Below, piece by piece: positions 21,993 to 33,175 of a stretch of 64,000 nt of DNA (positions are counted from its first letter, which is position 1; every line of letters starts with the position of its first letter). The notes below the pieces were generated by a model that was not told where the DNA came from, searched no databases, and saw only the letters and a list, made by a program, of their open reading frames with translations. The stretch lies in the NCBI GenBank assembly GCA_036250225.1, contig JAPZLL010000003.1, positions 1,178,001 to 1,242,000 of the forward strand, given 5' to 3'. The position numbers and the translations under genes were made by a program. Source of the DNA: Cercophora sp. LCS_1. Lineage: Eukaryota; Ascomycota; Sordariomycetes; Sordariales; Lasiosphaeriaceae.

Positions 21993-24180
21993 ATGACGAA
22001 CAAGCCATCAACAGGCCTAGTCCTAGGCTTTTCATCTCACCACCCCTTCTCTCAAATCCCCCTCTCGGACCGCGCCTCCGTCCAGGAGTTGCTGCGGACC
22101 CTCCTCGACCCCCTAGAGCCCTTCTTCTCCCCGCTCAAATCCCGCGTCCGCTGCCCCGGAGCAACGGCCGTGCGGTTCGACCAAACCGCCTCCGAAGTGG
22201 AAGGCATCTGTCGTCCGCTATGGGGTTTGGCGTGTCTACTTGCCGGAGGGGGTGAGTACAAGGGCACGCAGTGGTGGATTGATGGGATTAGAGCGGGTAC
22301 GGATCCTGAGGGGCCCGAGTTTTGGGGGTTTCCGAGGGATAATGATCAGCGGATGGTGGAGATGTGTCCGTTGGGGTTTGCGTTGGCTGTTGCGCCTCAG
22401 ATTTGGGGAGGGCTTGGGGAGAGGGAGAGGGGGAATTTGGAGGGGTGGTTGGGGAATAGTATCAATGAGAAGAAGTGAGTTTATCCCCTCTCTCTCCATC
22501 CTCATGGCATCTAAAGGGGGGGGTTGGGAAAGGGTGGGCTGATACAGGGAACAGCATGCCAAACACAAACTGGCTCTGGTTCCGTGTCTTCGCCAACCTC
22601 GGCCTCAAGAAAAACGGCGGCAAGTTTAGCCAGGAGCGATTGGACGCCGACATTGAGCACCTCAACACCTTTTACCGCGGCGATGGCTGGTCGAATGACG
22701 GACCCGAGGGCATCCATCAGATGGACTATTACTCGTCCAGCTTCGCCATTCACTTCTTGCAGCTGCTGTATGCGAACCTGGCTGGCGAGGAAGAGCCCGA
22801 GCGGGCGGCCGAGTTCAAGAAGAGGGCCCAGATGGCGGCGCTGGATTTGGCGCATTATTACGATGCCGAGGGGCGGTCGATCCCGTTTGGACGCAGTGTT
22901 GGGTATAGATTCGCCATGGTGTCGTTTTGGGGCGCTCTTGCGTATGCGGGCGTGGAGTTGCCGGCGCCGTTGACGTGGGGAATGGTCAAGGGGATTGTGT
23001 TGCGCCATTTTAGGTGGTGGCAGACGCAGCATGATATGTGGTCGTCGAGTGGCACGTTGACGATTGGGTATTCGTATCCGAACATGTACATGGCGGAGAA
23101 TTATAATAGTCCGGGGAGTCCGGTATGCCCCTTTTCTCTCTCCTTTTTGACTTTTGGGAAGAAGGGATTGGAGCTGACAAGAACAGTACTGGGCCTGCTT
23201 GGCGTTCATCTGTCTGGCCGTGCCCGAGACGCACCCGTTCTGGACCTCGGAGGAGGAGGATCACTGGGGTGTTATTCCGCCTGTCAAGGCCCTGAAGCAG
23301 CCTGGCCACATTATGAGGTTCGTTTATCCCAGGGGCTCAAGGAAGTCAACTAACCAGCCACAGCAACCTCGGCGGCCACTGCATGCTTCTCTCGTCAGGT
23401 CAGGCCTGCTCGTACCCCATGAAGGGCACGCACTCCAAGTACGGCGCCTTTGCCTACTCGTCCGCCTACGCATACTCGGTCCCACCCGGACTGTTCACCC
23501 TCGAGCAGTACGCCCTGGCCTCGCAACTCGGTCTGTCCGACGACGGCGGCGAATACTGGAAGACACGTCGTCTCTCCGAGTCGCATCTCGACACCCGCGA
23601 CGGCAGCCCGGTGCTCGTGTCCCTCTGGTCGCCCTTTGTCGACGTGCGCGTCAAGACATACCTCCTCCCGCCCACCGACGCGACACCCAACTGGCATCTG
23701 CGTGTGCACCGCATTGAGGCCGGGCGCGAGGTCATGACGGCCGACGGATCATTTGCCATTTCCAATGAGCGGGTGCCCGACAGACGGTACTTGGATCCGT
23801 ATGACCCCGTCAAGTGTGAGGGTACCTTCCCCAAGCTGATTGGCAACTACGATCTCAACACGCCCGAGGCCTGGGCCACCGGCGCGCAGGGTGCCTTTGC
23901 CGTGTCCAAGGGTGCCGTTGGCATCCGGGCTCTTGAATCCGACGAGATTGGAAGGACGGCCATGCTGGTGAATGCGGATCCCAACTCGAATTTGGTTGAG
24001 AGTAGGACGACGATTCCGACACTGCAGCATACCATCAAGGCGGGAGAGACGGTGTGGTATGTCACCGCCATTTATGCCAAACCGAGTGGCGAGGGCGTGC
24101 CCAAGGAGACATATCTTGATGGGTGGGATAAGTTGCCCGAGGTGCCGGCGTGGTTGAAGGAGGAGATTGGCGGGGCGTAG
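21993..24180 (+). CDS. DUF2264 family protein
   Basis: Four exons, introns 22475-22554, 23123-23186 and 23318-23363, giving 665 residues. The N-terminal half is an all-helical toroid-like domain (LWGLACLLAGGGEY, FWGFPRDNDQRMVEM, MPNTNWLWFRVFANLGL, DGWSNDGPEGIHQMDYYS, IPFGRSVGYRFAMVSFW) characteristic of DUF2264 (PF10022); the C-terminal half is beta-rich. The family resembles (alpha/alpha)6-toroid glycan-active enzymes, and the many conserved Trp, Asp and Tyr residues fit a carbohydrate-binding cleft, but a reaction is not established. No signal peptide is seen, so it is probably intracellular. In the first intron the acceptor is the second of two close AGs (AACAG); the first would break the frame. 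ATG 21993 follows a CT-rich and CAG-rich leader. Confidence 0.9.
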
Positions 24181-24570
24181 GTGAGGAAGGTAGTGGGGAA
24201 AGTTGACGTTGCTCAAGCCTGTATCAGTGAACGGTGCCTACCTAGTTTCATGAATTATCATTCAAGGTCATTTCCAACGTATTTTGACTCTGCTTAAATT
24301 TTTGTATAATCCATGATAAAACTATATTCAAACCATGATTTATCCAGGTTGTTTTTTTGCTTGTATTCCTGTCACCATCCGACGTTATTTATGTATGCCC
24401 CATTCCGTGGTCCCACTTTATTTCGGACTGTCTCCAAACCTCATCGACCAAACTCACTCACTCACTCACTCATTCCCCAATTCCATACTCAACACCGTTT
24501 TATACCGCCGCATATCAGTCCATCTCGAACCGCAAAATCTCACTTACCCCTCACATACAGAAAAAAAAAA
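24181..24570. promoter_or_regulatory. Intergenic: DUF2264 3' side and yih1 promoter
   Basis: 390 bases, AT-rich on the left, with a (ACTC)5 repeat at 24452-24471 and an A10 run just before the yih1 ATG. The yih1 frame is open through the leader but contains no better start than 24571. Confidence 0.5.
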
Positions 24571-25386
24571 ATGTCAGAAGCCCTCCTAGACGAAATAGAA
24601 GCCATAAACTCCATCTACGGCGACTCAACCCTTTCTCTCTCTTCCTCCTCTGATGAAGAACCAATCTACATCCTGTCCCTCCCCCCAGCCGCCACAACGA
24701 CAGGCGCCTCCCTCCGCCTCCACTTCCCCCCATCCTACCCCGACGTGCCCCCCGCCGTCTTAGGGATCCACAGCTCCGGCAACTCCACCAAACCCGGCGC
24801 CGCAGCCCGCGACCTCTTACTCTTCCGCAACGCCATAGGCGACATCTACGAACCAGGACAGGTCTGCTTATTCGACGCAATCGAAAAGGTTTCGGAGACC
24901 TTATCCTCCGATCCTCCCCAATCTGATGCCCTCCCACAGCCGGAGGAACGACAACCGACACCATCACCGGATGAGATTACAGAAGAAGAACCCCCCTGGG
25001 TTGTATCACCCCCCCTGACAGAACTAAAATCCACCTTTATCGCGCGCTGCTGCCGCGTCACCTCCCCGGCCCAGGCAGCGGGCTATGTCAGACACTTATT
25101 GGCAACCGACAAGAGGGTACGCATGGCGACGCACAATATCACGGCGTGGCGGATCAGAGGGCAAAACGGGACGGCGTATCAGGACTGCGACGACGATGGG
25201 GAGACGGCGGCGGGCGGACGGCTGTTGCATCTGATGCAGCTGATGGATCTGTGGGACGTCATGGTTGTTGTGACGCGGTGGTATGGCGGGCAAAAGTTGG
25301 GGCCGAGACGGTTTGCGTTGATCAATGGGGTTGCTAGGGATGCCTTCGTTCAAGCGGGGTTGGTTGAAGAAAAGAAGAAGAAATAA
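24571..25386 (+). CDS. yih1: Yih1/IMPACT homologue, negative regulator of Gcn2
   Basis: A single-exon gene of 271 residues. Residues 1-105 form an RWD domain (LLDEIEAINSIYGD, LRLHFPPSYPDVPPAVLGI, VCLFDAIEKV). After an acidic/Pro linker comes the ancient IMPACT domain (UPF0029), with KSTFIARCCRVTS, YQDCDDDGETAAGGRLL and VVVTRWYGGQKLGPRRFALI, the family signature. Known role: Yih1 competes with Gcn2 for Gcn1 through its RWD domain and so dampens eIF2-alpha phosphorylation and general amino acid control; it also binds monomeric actin. ATG 24571 is chosen because the protein begins exactly at the RWD helix. The gene is tail-to-tail with the CASTOR-like gene, 288 bases between stop codons. Confidence 0.93.
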   Translation: MSEALLDEIEAINSIYGDSTLSLSSSSDEEPIYILSLPPAATTTGASLRLHFPPSYPDVPPAVLGIHSSGNSTKPGAAARDLLLFRNAIGDIYEPGQVCLFDAIEKVSETLSSDPPQSDALPQPEERQPTPSPDEITEEEPPWVVSPPLTELKSTFIARCCRVTSPAQAAGYVRHLLATDKRVRMATHNITAWRIRGQNGTAYQDCDDDGETAAGGRLLHLMQLMDLWDVMVVVTRWYGGQKLGPRRFALINGVARDAFVQAGLVEEKKKK

Positions 25387-25674
25387 CAACTAAAATAATG
25401 GGGGTTACGTGTTGGTGGGATGGGGTGTATGAGCGAGGGAAAGGGGTTGGTGATATTCTTCTGCAAATCCTGTGAGAATCTCTGGTATTTTGTGTACTGC
25501 GTTGACCGATACCAGAAAGGTATACAGAGCACATACGGAAAAGGAAAAAAAAAAAAAAAGGCTACCTATGTACCGTTTTCACCGGAAATCAACCAACCCT
25601 TCCCAGCAACGAGTCAGCCAACCTTTTTTTTTTTCAACTCCAGCTGCGTAAGCGACAAGCCAACCGAGTTCTTC

Positions 25675-26900
25675 CTAGGCATTCCTATCGCCCAAAGAAG
25701 TCCGCAGCACCTTCAGAGCCGAAACAGCCTGTTCCCCCGACAAAATCACCGCTCCCGCCCGCGCCGTCGACAGATAGCTCAGCTCGGCGCTCTCCCCCAT
25801 GCGCATCTCCTCCGCCAGTCTCCCGGCAACCCCCGAGACGATGCCCGTAGCTTCGAAGGGGAAATTGTCGAGATCCAGGAAGATCGGCACCAGCTCGCCG
25901 TCGGGCGGTCCGACCAAGGAGTCCCCAAACACGCTCAGCAACTCCCTATCCAGCAGCAAACTCGGCGGGTCGTCCTGCGCCAGCGTGATGCTCAGAAACT
26001 TTGGCTGCAACACCAAAGCCGCGATAAGGCCCGTGTACAGCTTCGTATCGACCGTGTCGACCCAGCTGCGGGTCCGCGAACCATTCGCCCCCGTCCCGCT
26101 TCGGCCGAGCGACGGTCGCTGGTCCGCATAGCCCCTTCCAAAGGAAGACCTCTCCCTCCCGGAACAATGAATAAGCCGTAACTCCTTCTCCACGTACGGC
26201 GACACGTTCCGTTTCCTCAACAGGTCAAACGTCCTGACCTGCAGCTCCCGGACGTTCGACGGCGGTGGCGTAGAAGGCGGATCGCTGCTCTGGCTTCCGC
26301 CCCGGCTGTGACCGCCTGAGGAGGGTCCGCCGGCCGGTTTGAAGCTGGTCTCCGAGTCCTCGGCAAACTCGAAGCCCCGCGCGAGCAGGGCTTTGACGAC
26401 CGATTGGCGGTCCTTGGACGGGACGAGGATAAAGTCCGAGTAGTAGGTCGTGATGAAGAAGATGGGGATCCCTGCCAGCGCCAGCGGGGATGTCAGATCA
26501 ACCACGCGCGAGCCTGCATCCATGCCGGCTGATATCACCGAGAAGACGGCATACGAGTCCTTGGATACGGAGACGGTTTGGGACACGTCGCGCGGGAGAC
26601 GTCTGATGGCTGGCTCGATCACTGCTTTGGTCCAGGACGAGTGGCATACTATCGAGCACTCGATCGGCGTGACCGAGATGTTGAGGAATCCATGTTGCGA
26701 GTCGACGGTGAGACCCTCAGGGCAGGAGGGGGGTGCTTGCGGTAAGAGCACCTGGAGGATGGGCTGGAGAAAGGTGGAATAGAGGGGGAGAGGGATGTGG
26801 ATCAGGGAGAACGTTCCATCCTGAGAGAGAATGTCAGTCTTTGAAGAGGAAGGTTTTTTGTGAACATGTAACTCACCAGGAAGGATATTTGCGCGTTCAT
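25675..26900 (-). CDS. CASTOR-like ACT-domain protein
   Basis: Two exons, 26900-26877 and 26820-25675 (56-nt intron), giving 389 residues. The first exon codes MNAQISFL, continuing DGTFSLIHIPLPLYSTFLQPIL. ACT-like segments include FLNISVTPIECSIVC, SYAVFSVIS, DLTSPLALAGIPIFFITTYYSDFILVP (a typical ACT strand-helix-strand and the clearest resemblance to CASTOR/GATS proteins) and, near the C-terminus, ELSYLSTARAGAVILSGEQA. A Gly/Ser/Pro-rich linker sits around residues 185-210. In animals CASTOR1 binds arginine and controls GATOR2/TORC1; in fungi the role is not established, so only the ACT_7-type fold is claimed. Start chosen because the spliced N-terminus matches the first strand of the domain. 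Confidence 0.8.
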
Positions 26901-28977
26901 GATGGTCGAAGGAAGTGTGCTCCTCGAAGCGAACACGTCTTGGAGGCGGCCGCTTGAGCTTCGCCAAGTGTCACGTTCAACCTCTTCGGTACTTGTACCG
27001 TTGTTCTCCAGCTGACACCTGGCGGTTGAAATCGAGTCAACGCCCGAATGAATTCAGGTGTGAGTAAGGTGGCAAGACACGTCCCGAAGCTCGGGGAGCG
27101 AAAGATCAAAGGGGTCTCGGCTCGGATGGACCCACCGCCGGGCGTTGAGCCGGGTAGCGCCACACCGGCGGAACAAAGAAAAGGGTGCACGGCGACGAGG
27201 GATCGAGTCGGACGAGATGACAGCTGGTGAGGTAGGGATGGCGATCTTGGTACCGGAGCTAACAACTAGGTTGCCACTCTAAATGCTGCCGGCCGATACC
27301 TCCTACAACATGGTTGCCGGTGTGCCTTGCTGCGTCTAGGCGGGCGGGGCCTGGGATATCTGGAGATGCGCGCTGCAGCTTAATGTAGGTCGTCGATGTT
27401 GGGTAACCGTGACGCAGATTTGCAAAGCAAACCTCTTTGTGTTTTCTCTGGTCTTTGCTTGGATTCACGCCCCGGTTCACGGGAGACTAGGTCGAAGGGC
27501 ATCAAATACCAACAAACATGGTGATGGTGCTCCTGCCGCCAGCCATAGCTGCTCCCGATATCAGGACGCAGAGCAAATGCAGTCACCCCACCGGCGGAGT
27601 TCCCACAGCCAAAGAGCTTCTTTGTTGAGTTTGAGGACACGAGGTTGGTGTGGGTAACGTCCTCTGGCAAGCCTCCGTGTGCGGGGAGACAAACTCGCCG
27701 AGGGTGCTCTGCAGAGGTGTGGTATCTATTTGTATGTGTATCAGGGGAAGGCGCAGACCTGCTTGATAGTCCTGCGATGTCACCGATGCGAGGCACATAC
27801 TCATTTCAAAACGCCCATGCACAGCAGCAGCACAATGCCGAAGCACAGAAAAGAGGGCAGCAAGTCCCGAGCTAGAATATTTTGGGGCTTGAATGCATCC
27901 TGTTCGCAGCTGGTGGGGTTAAAGTGAGGATGTGGGGGCCCGTCGGTCGGTTGGCGTCACCCTGCTTCTCTCCCCCCAGCTGTTGTGCTACCCGACCCGT
28001 CCCCGTTGTCGGCGCCCCTTGAAGATAACGGACTGCTGCAACAATTCAATCACCCGCGGAAGAACACGGCGCAACGGTGAACCGCCTTGTCGAGAACGAG
28101 GGGTGCCACTCTGCCCCGCATCAAGCCGTCGATACCCGAGCTTGACACACTCGACCAACAAGCAATTCAAGAGCAATCAACCACCAAAGGAGAACAGTGC
28201 CTCTCGCGGCGTCATACTGTTTTCGGACCTTTCAAGTACCATGTGTACCTGAGTTGGTTTATGCACGCGGCTGCACCACGGGCCAGTGATGACAGGCTGC
28301 GGGTGCATGTCTCCCCACGCCCGCCATCCCCTATCTGCATCCACGCATCTTCCACGCTCTGGGTCTGGGGATAGCCTGGTGGCGCACGCGGGGTGCTGGC
28401 CACACACAGAGACCTCTTCAGCTGTAGCCCGGAGCTCCTGATTTGTCGATCCGCTACCTCGGCCGGCTTTCCCATCGTGGAGACAATCATCATATGATAT
28501 GACGCTCCCAGCATACCGGAATGCCGCAGACACGTAGCTGCCTATAGCCCCGAGACTCCGCGGTTGGCCTGGGCGATGGCCCTATCCTGACCTCGTGACC
28601 GGTAGTGACACAACATCCCATGATTTTGGGTGGGATAGGCGCCCTGACGTTCATCTGGTGATGGGTGTAGCAGCGGGAAATGGAGCGCCGAGCCTGAGGT
28701 TCTGCGCGCTCACCTTTGCCTAGCCGATGTGATAAATCGCGACTCTGCTGCTTTTGACCACCTCACAGGCCCCATTGGATGTGCGCTGCAGAGCCACCGG
28801 CGTGGTAAACCGCCCCTCGGCCCGAGCTGCACTGTCGCAGGCCATGTTGCCGCCGCGTCTGGGAACACAAAACCGTGCCAAGCACCCAATGCACAGTTCG
28901 CAGCAGCGCATCTTTGGTGCAGCATCCGATCAGGCCGGGTTGCTTTCCGACCATCATGTTTCCAATTCTACAACGTA
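26901..28977. other. 2.1-kb gene-poor interval
   Basis: It lies upstream of the CASTOR-like gene and downstream of the methyltransferase gene (both minus strand). Open frames here (for example 27380-27796) lack family resemblance and codon bias. No tRNA-like B box (GGTTCGANTCC or its complement) was found by eye. Confidence 0.45.
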
Positions 28978-30750
28978 TCATCTCTTGATGCCCACAACGA
29001 CAAGGTTCCGCGGGCTCTGTTGGTAGTCAAACACCGTCTCCACCCAGCAGTCGGCGACCACATCCGAGTGCTCCTTCAGAAACAACCAGCGGTCCATCAC
29101 GATCACAGACTCGACAACCGTTGCGCTGAAGGCCATCAGGCTCCACACCGCGCTCAGCTCCCTCTTCCGGCACCGGTACTCCTCTTCGTACCGCCCAATT
29201 TCCTCGTCCGTAATGTCGCCCAGCTTGTCTCTGATCACCTGGCTGTACTGGCTAAAGTCCGCGTTGGTCGTCAACTTTGTAATCGCTCCGCGGACATACG
29301 CGTTGAACGAAGTGTAGCACTGCTTTCGGAGGGAGCCGATGACTACGGGATTGGTGCTCGAGTTGAACGGGCTGGCCTGGTCGCCGTCCTCGCCACTGTG
29401 GTAGACTCTTGCGATGACCCCCTTGTCCAAGAAGATCTTTTGTAGCACCGCACGGTAGAAATGACGAGTGAAAAATCCGTCGCTCTCCTTCTCCGTCCAG
29501 TTTTCCGGCGCCTGACACGCCATCATACGAGCCGTAATGTTGAATCTGATGCCATGGCCGTTGTAGGCCGCCACTCGCTCACTCATCGGGAACCCCTGAG
29601 GGTCCCGTCTCTCTGATTCCCTCGTAACGCGGGCATTCACGGGTTGCAGACTTGGTCGGCTGAACGGCGGCTTATACGTTGGCGGTCCCAGTTTCTCCGT
29701 GAGGAGATTGTAACAGCAGCCCACGATGGCGACAGCCTTGATGCAAGGATTCGAAACCATCGACCGAATACCATAGTGAGATAGATTTCCACACGAGTGA
29801 ATCGAGACTGCCATCATTCGAAGATCGTTGGGGTCAGACTCTTCCTCGTAGCCTCGAAGTTGCGAAATAACTCCTGAGAGATCGGCGTGCTCAAGACGGC
29901 CAACGACATATTCGATGTACCCCTTTCCCTCCTGAAAAGCGTACGTTGGCTCGAGCGATGCGGCCGACCTAAGATCAACAATAGAAAGTTCCGCTTCCGT
30001 AACGCCAAGCTCGATTGCTGCTTGCTTTAGAGCCTCTTGATTTTTATGCTGCGATGGGTCCACGCGGTCGAGAATCTGCTGGTAAAGCTTCTTGTTCCGC
30101 ATCCTCTTGGTCTTTTCAGCGACACCAGACAGGATGTCGAGGGTCTTTGCTCCGGCCATATTGGATTCCTTACTCTCCACGGCAACAATATGCTTGTTGT
30201 AAGGAGGGCTTGCGAGCGTACGTCCCAAGTAGTTCTGGCCGCTGCCAAAATCTACCATGTGGGTAAGCTGGAAGCCCGAGACCTGGGCAACTTCCTCGGA
30301 CAACTGGTCGATATACCCAGCAAACTGGGTGACCTCGTGCGTCTTTTTGACATTCATCCCCAGAGCCACGGACCTCGGAAGCACAGGGAGTTTTGACTGG
30401 GCTGGACGGAAGCCCCGTCGTAAAGAAAGCCTTCTGATATCTTTGATATACTGAACGAGCGTCTCAGGGGGCGCACCCGGTGTACCTGCCGCGGGAAGTG
30501 CGTCTAGATCATCACGCATCAGGAAATCCAGAAGCGTCATGGGCTCGCGGTCGACAAGAAATTGCTGCCATTCTTTTGGTACCGCTGCGATGAAAAGACC
30601 AGGGTCGGTGGTGAAGAAATCCAGGATGTGAACGCCGCCGCAGAGAAACTGGAAGAGCTCCGAGGTGGCAGCAAAGTTGAGGACGCTCTCAACATACTCT
30701 TCGGCCGAGGAAAAGTCCTCGGAATATGGAAGAGGCTTCTCGGGCTTCAT
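28978..30750 (-). CDS. METTL25/RRNAD1-like methyltransferase
   Basis: A single-exon gene of 590 residues from the ATG at 30750. An N-terminal helical region (EYVESVLNFAATSELFQFLCGGVHILDFFT) is followed by a SAM-binding fold: VDFGSGQNYLGRTLA is motif I and HIVAVESKESNMAGAK holds the acidic residue of motif II; AVSIHSCGNLSHYGIRSM and AVAIVGCCYNLLTEK follow. This order matches the Methyltransf_32 family that includes human METTL25, METTL25B and RRNAD1. The substrate in fungi is not known to me. An in-frame ATG at 30900 would add 50 residues (start MAAADSWLSK); 30750 is preferred because the conserved region begins right after it. It is divergent from the uS13m gene with only 283 bases between starts. 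Confidence 0.85.
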   Translation of the reverse strand: MKPEKPLPYSEDFSSAEEYVESVLNFAATSELFQFLCGGVHILDFFTTDPGLFIAAVPKEWQQFLVDREPMTLLDFLMRDDLDALPAAGTPGAPPETLVQYIKDIRRLSLRRGFRPAQSKLPVLPRSVALGMNVKKTHEVTQFAGYIDQLSEEVAQVSGFQLTHMVDFGSGQNYLGRTLASPPYNKHIVAVESKESNMAGAKTLDILSGVAEKTKRMRNKKLYQQILDRVDPSQHKNQEALKQAAIELGVTEAELSIVDLRSAASLEPTYAFQEGKGYIEYVVGRLEHADLSGVISQLRGYEEESDPNDLRMMAVSIHSCGNLSHYGIRSMVSNPCIKAVAIVGCCYNLLTEKLGPPTYKPPFSRPSLQPVNARVTRESERRDPQGFPMSERVAAYNGHGIRFNITARMMACQAPENWTEKESDGFFTRHFYRAVLQKIFLDKGVIARVYHSGEDGDQASPFNSSTNPVVIGSLRKQCYTSFNAYVRGAITKLTTNADFSQYSQVIRDKLGDITDEEIGRYEEEYRCRKRELSAVWSLMAFSATVVESVIVMDRWLFLKEHSDVVADCWVETVFDYQQSPRNLVVVGIKR

Positions 30751-31033
30751 CCTGGTCGAATATGAACAATTTCGCGCGGGACCGGGGTGAAAGTTGAATG
30801 TGACTCCATCGTGTAAGTGTGGAATTTTAGGTTGAGATTCCGAATTGAGTGTGGTTCCTGAATGCCAAGATTTCGAGAGCCAGCTGTCAGCGGCTGCCAT
30901 GCTTGTCGGACTTTTGACGAAAGTGGGTCATTCGCCTGGCACAACCAAACCTCCAGCATCAGACTGTCGCGATCGTAACGTTTATCGGAGCAGTGCCCTG
31001 GCCGCGAGGTGATTCTCGGCATATCCTGACAAG

Positions 31034-31514
31034 ATGGTAAAGTGATCTTCAAATGGAGTTGTCGCGCAGAGACCAATTGGCTAATTCTGCTGCAGGTTTT
31101 CATTCTCGGAGTCAATTTCAACGAGAACAAACTCGTCAAGGTGCGCAAAGCCCCGAACCTGTCCCGTCCTCTCGCTCGATGCTCACCATAGATCTGTTTC
31201 AGAAAGCTCTCGAGTCTTTCTACTCTCTAGGGCCGCAAAAGTCCCTCCGCATCCTGGCCAAGTACTCGATCCATCCGCGCGCAAAGATGGGCACATTGCC
31301 CCCAAAGACCCAGACAGCCCTGACGGCGGAACTGTCCACCATGACGATCGACAACGATGCAAGGAAAATTGTCGTGGACAACATCAAGAGGTTACGTGAT
31401 ATGGGTACATATCGTGGTAGGCGGCACGCCATGGGCTTGCCGGTACGCGGCCAGCGGTCGAGGAACCAGACCGAGACTGTCAGGAGGCTCAACAAGGTCG
31501 AACGGAGGGGTTAA
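31034..31514 (+). CDS. sws2: Mitochondrial small-subunit ribosomal protein uS13m
   Basis: Three exons, 31034-31036, 31096-31140 and 31203-31514, giving 119 residues. The first exon is the start codon only. Exon 2 codes VFILGVNFNENKLVK and exon 3 begins KALESFYSLGPQKS. Conserved uS13 features: the N-terminal strand-loop, DNIKRLRDMGTYRGRRHAMGLPVRGQ and the basic C-terminus LNKVERR, which contacts the decoding region of the small subunit. The length and lack of a long presequence are as in fungal mitochondrial S13 (yeast Sws2). Both introns (59 and 62 nt) have standard splice sites, although the donors GTAAAG and GTGCGC are weak. The frame requires the single-codon first exon, since exon 2 has no usable ATG. 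Confidence 0.9.
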
Positions 31515-31739
31515 AATGTGGGTTTGCTGGGCTTTGGGGTGGGCAAATCAAGATTATCTGAGGCTCCCGAGAGTTCGCCGTGGGATTTGGGGAAGCGGCT
31601 TGTGTATACTATCGGAGGGCGTCGAAATGCTGGGACAACACCATAGACAGGAGCGGCGGGCGGGGCAAGCGGAGGTACAACTTCCTGCTGCATGTACAAA
31701 CAATCCATTCAATACCCCCTTGTCTCTGCTCTGGCGTAT

Positions 31740-33175
31740 CTACCATGCTGAGTGCAGATCGTCTTCCAATACCGGCTCACCCTTTCGCTGCAGCTCCTCG
31801 GCCACCCTTTCCGCCTCCCGCCAGACCCTCAACACATTCCCACCAACGAGCTTCTTCGCATCGTCATCCTTCACGCCCTTTCGCAGGAGCTCCGCAATCA
31901 GGTCCGGATACTTGGAGACATCCTCAAGGCCCCGAGGCGTGCTTTCAATGCCGTCGAAATCACTACCCAGGCCAACAAAATCCCAGCCAATCTTCTCGCC
32001 AATGTACAGAACGTGACGAACCACTTGGTCCAGCGTGGCATTCTCCTTGTCAAACTCGGGCAGTTCCCCCTCACCTTTACTCTTGCAGCTGATGAAGTCG
32101 GGCGAGAAGTTGATCATGACTACGCCCCGCCTCTCTTTGACCCTTCCCAGGACCTCATCCTTCACGTTTCTAGGATGCGGGCAAATGTTCCACACGCTCG
32201 AGTGAGAGAAGATGACAGGCGCCACACTTCCTTCCCAGTCGTCCTTCCCGGCGCCTAACACGTCGAGCTGCGTCTCAACACTTGTGTGTGAGAGGTCTAC
32301 AATCATACCAACACGGTTCATTTCCCGAATGAGACGGCGTCCCTTCGGACTCACGCCGTGATGGATTGGTGGGGCGATGCGGAAGGGGTGTTCGGCAAGG
32401 GCGGAGTCGGCATAGATGTTGGGACAGTTGTGGGTAAGGGTTGCGTAGCGGACACCAAGGGCGTGGTAGAGACGGAGGGTAGCGGCAGAGTTGCCGATCT
32501 GGTGAAGACCTTCAATTCCGAGGGGTGAGATGAGTGAATGGTGGTGGTAAAAGGACGCGAGGGCAGAGCGGGAGGTGAGAGATGACGAGAACTGATCTGG
32601 ATACGCGTTCTTTACCCGTGTCATGACATCGATCTGGTTCAGGGTCGCTTGGACGGCTAGGGCGTGTGAGTATTGGATGGTGCCATGGAAGCCTATGAGA
32701 CTCACTTGGCGCATAGTTGTCGTCCGAGAAGTCACTGCCATTTCCAGGACATGGCCAAAACACGCTCCAAAAAGCGCCTCCTACGCCCCCTTTGCGTAGA
32801 CGGGCGAGATCGGTATGAGAAGGGAAGCTTCCATCTTGGAAAGGACCAGTGAAGTTGGATTCGTAGATGTGGTTGTTGAACACGGCCCGGATGAAAATCG
32901 GAAGGTCGTTGTGACCGTCTTGAAGCAACATAAGCATTCGCTCTTCATATGTAGATCGGGTGCAATTTACCAATCAGTGGTGTGTGTTTGAGAATGTGTT
33001 CAACACGCTCCTCGATGGACTTGTGAGCACCCCATCTTCGCCTTGCCTCTTCGACGACGGTTGAGTCGCCAGCCGGCGCAAAGAAAAAGCTGATAAAAAA
33101 GAGCGACAGCACCGAAATCAGGGATATCCTCAGTGCCCTATTTGCTTGAGCTCCCGCCTGGGTCCTCATCGTCAT
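31740..33175 (-). CDS. Membrane dipeptidase (renal dipeptidase family)
   Basis: Three exons, 33175-32971, 32918-32706 and 32656-31740, giving 444 residues. An N-terminal membrane anchor or uncleaved signal (about residues 14-35, LRISLISVLSLFFISFFFAP) precedes the peptidase M19 domain (PF01244). Zinc-site and catalytic motifs: DGHNDLP (His and Asp ligands, formed across the first intron), THNC, IVDLSHTS (His ligand), IFSHSS (His ligand) and GSDFDG near the C-terminus. Members hydrolyse dipeptides, including those with D-residues, at the cell surface or in the secretory lumen. ATG 33175 is the first in frame; a second lies two codons later. It is divergent from the RhoGAP gene. Confidence 0.93.

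Noticed and set aside
21993..27000. Secondary-metabolite or sugar-use cluster around the DUF2264 gene
   Set aside because: Neighbours are conserved regulators, with no transporter, synthase or cluster regulator next to it.
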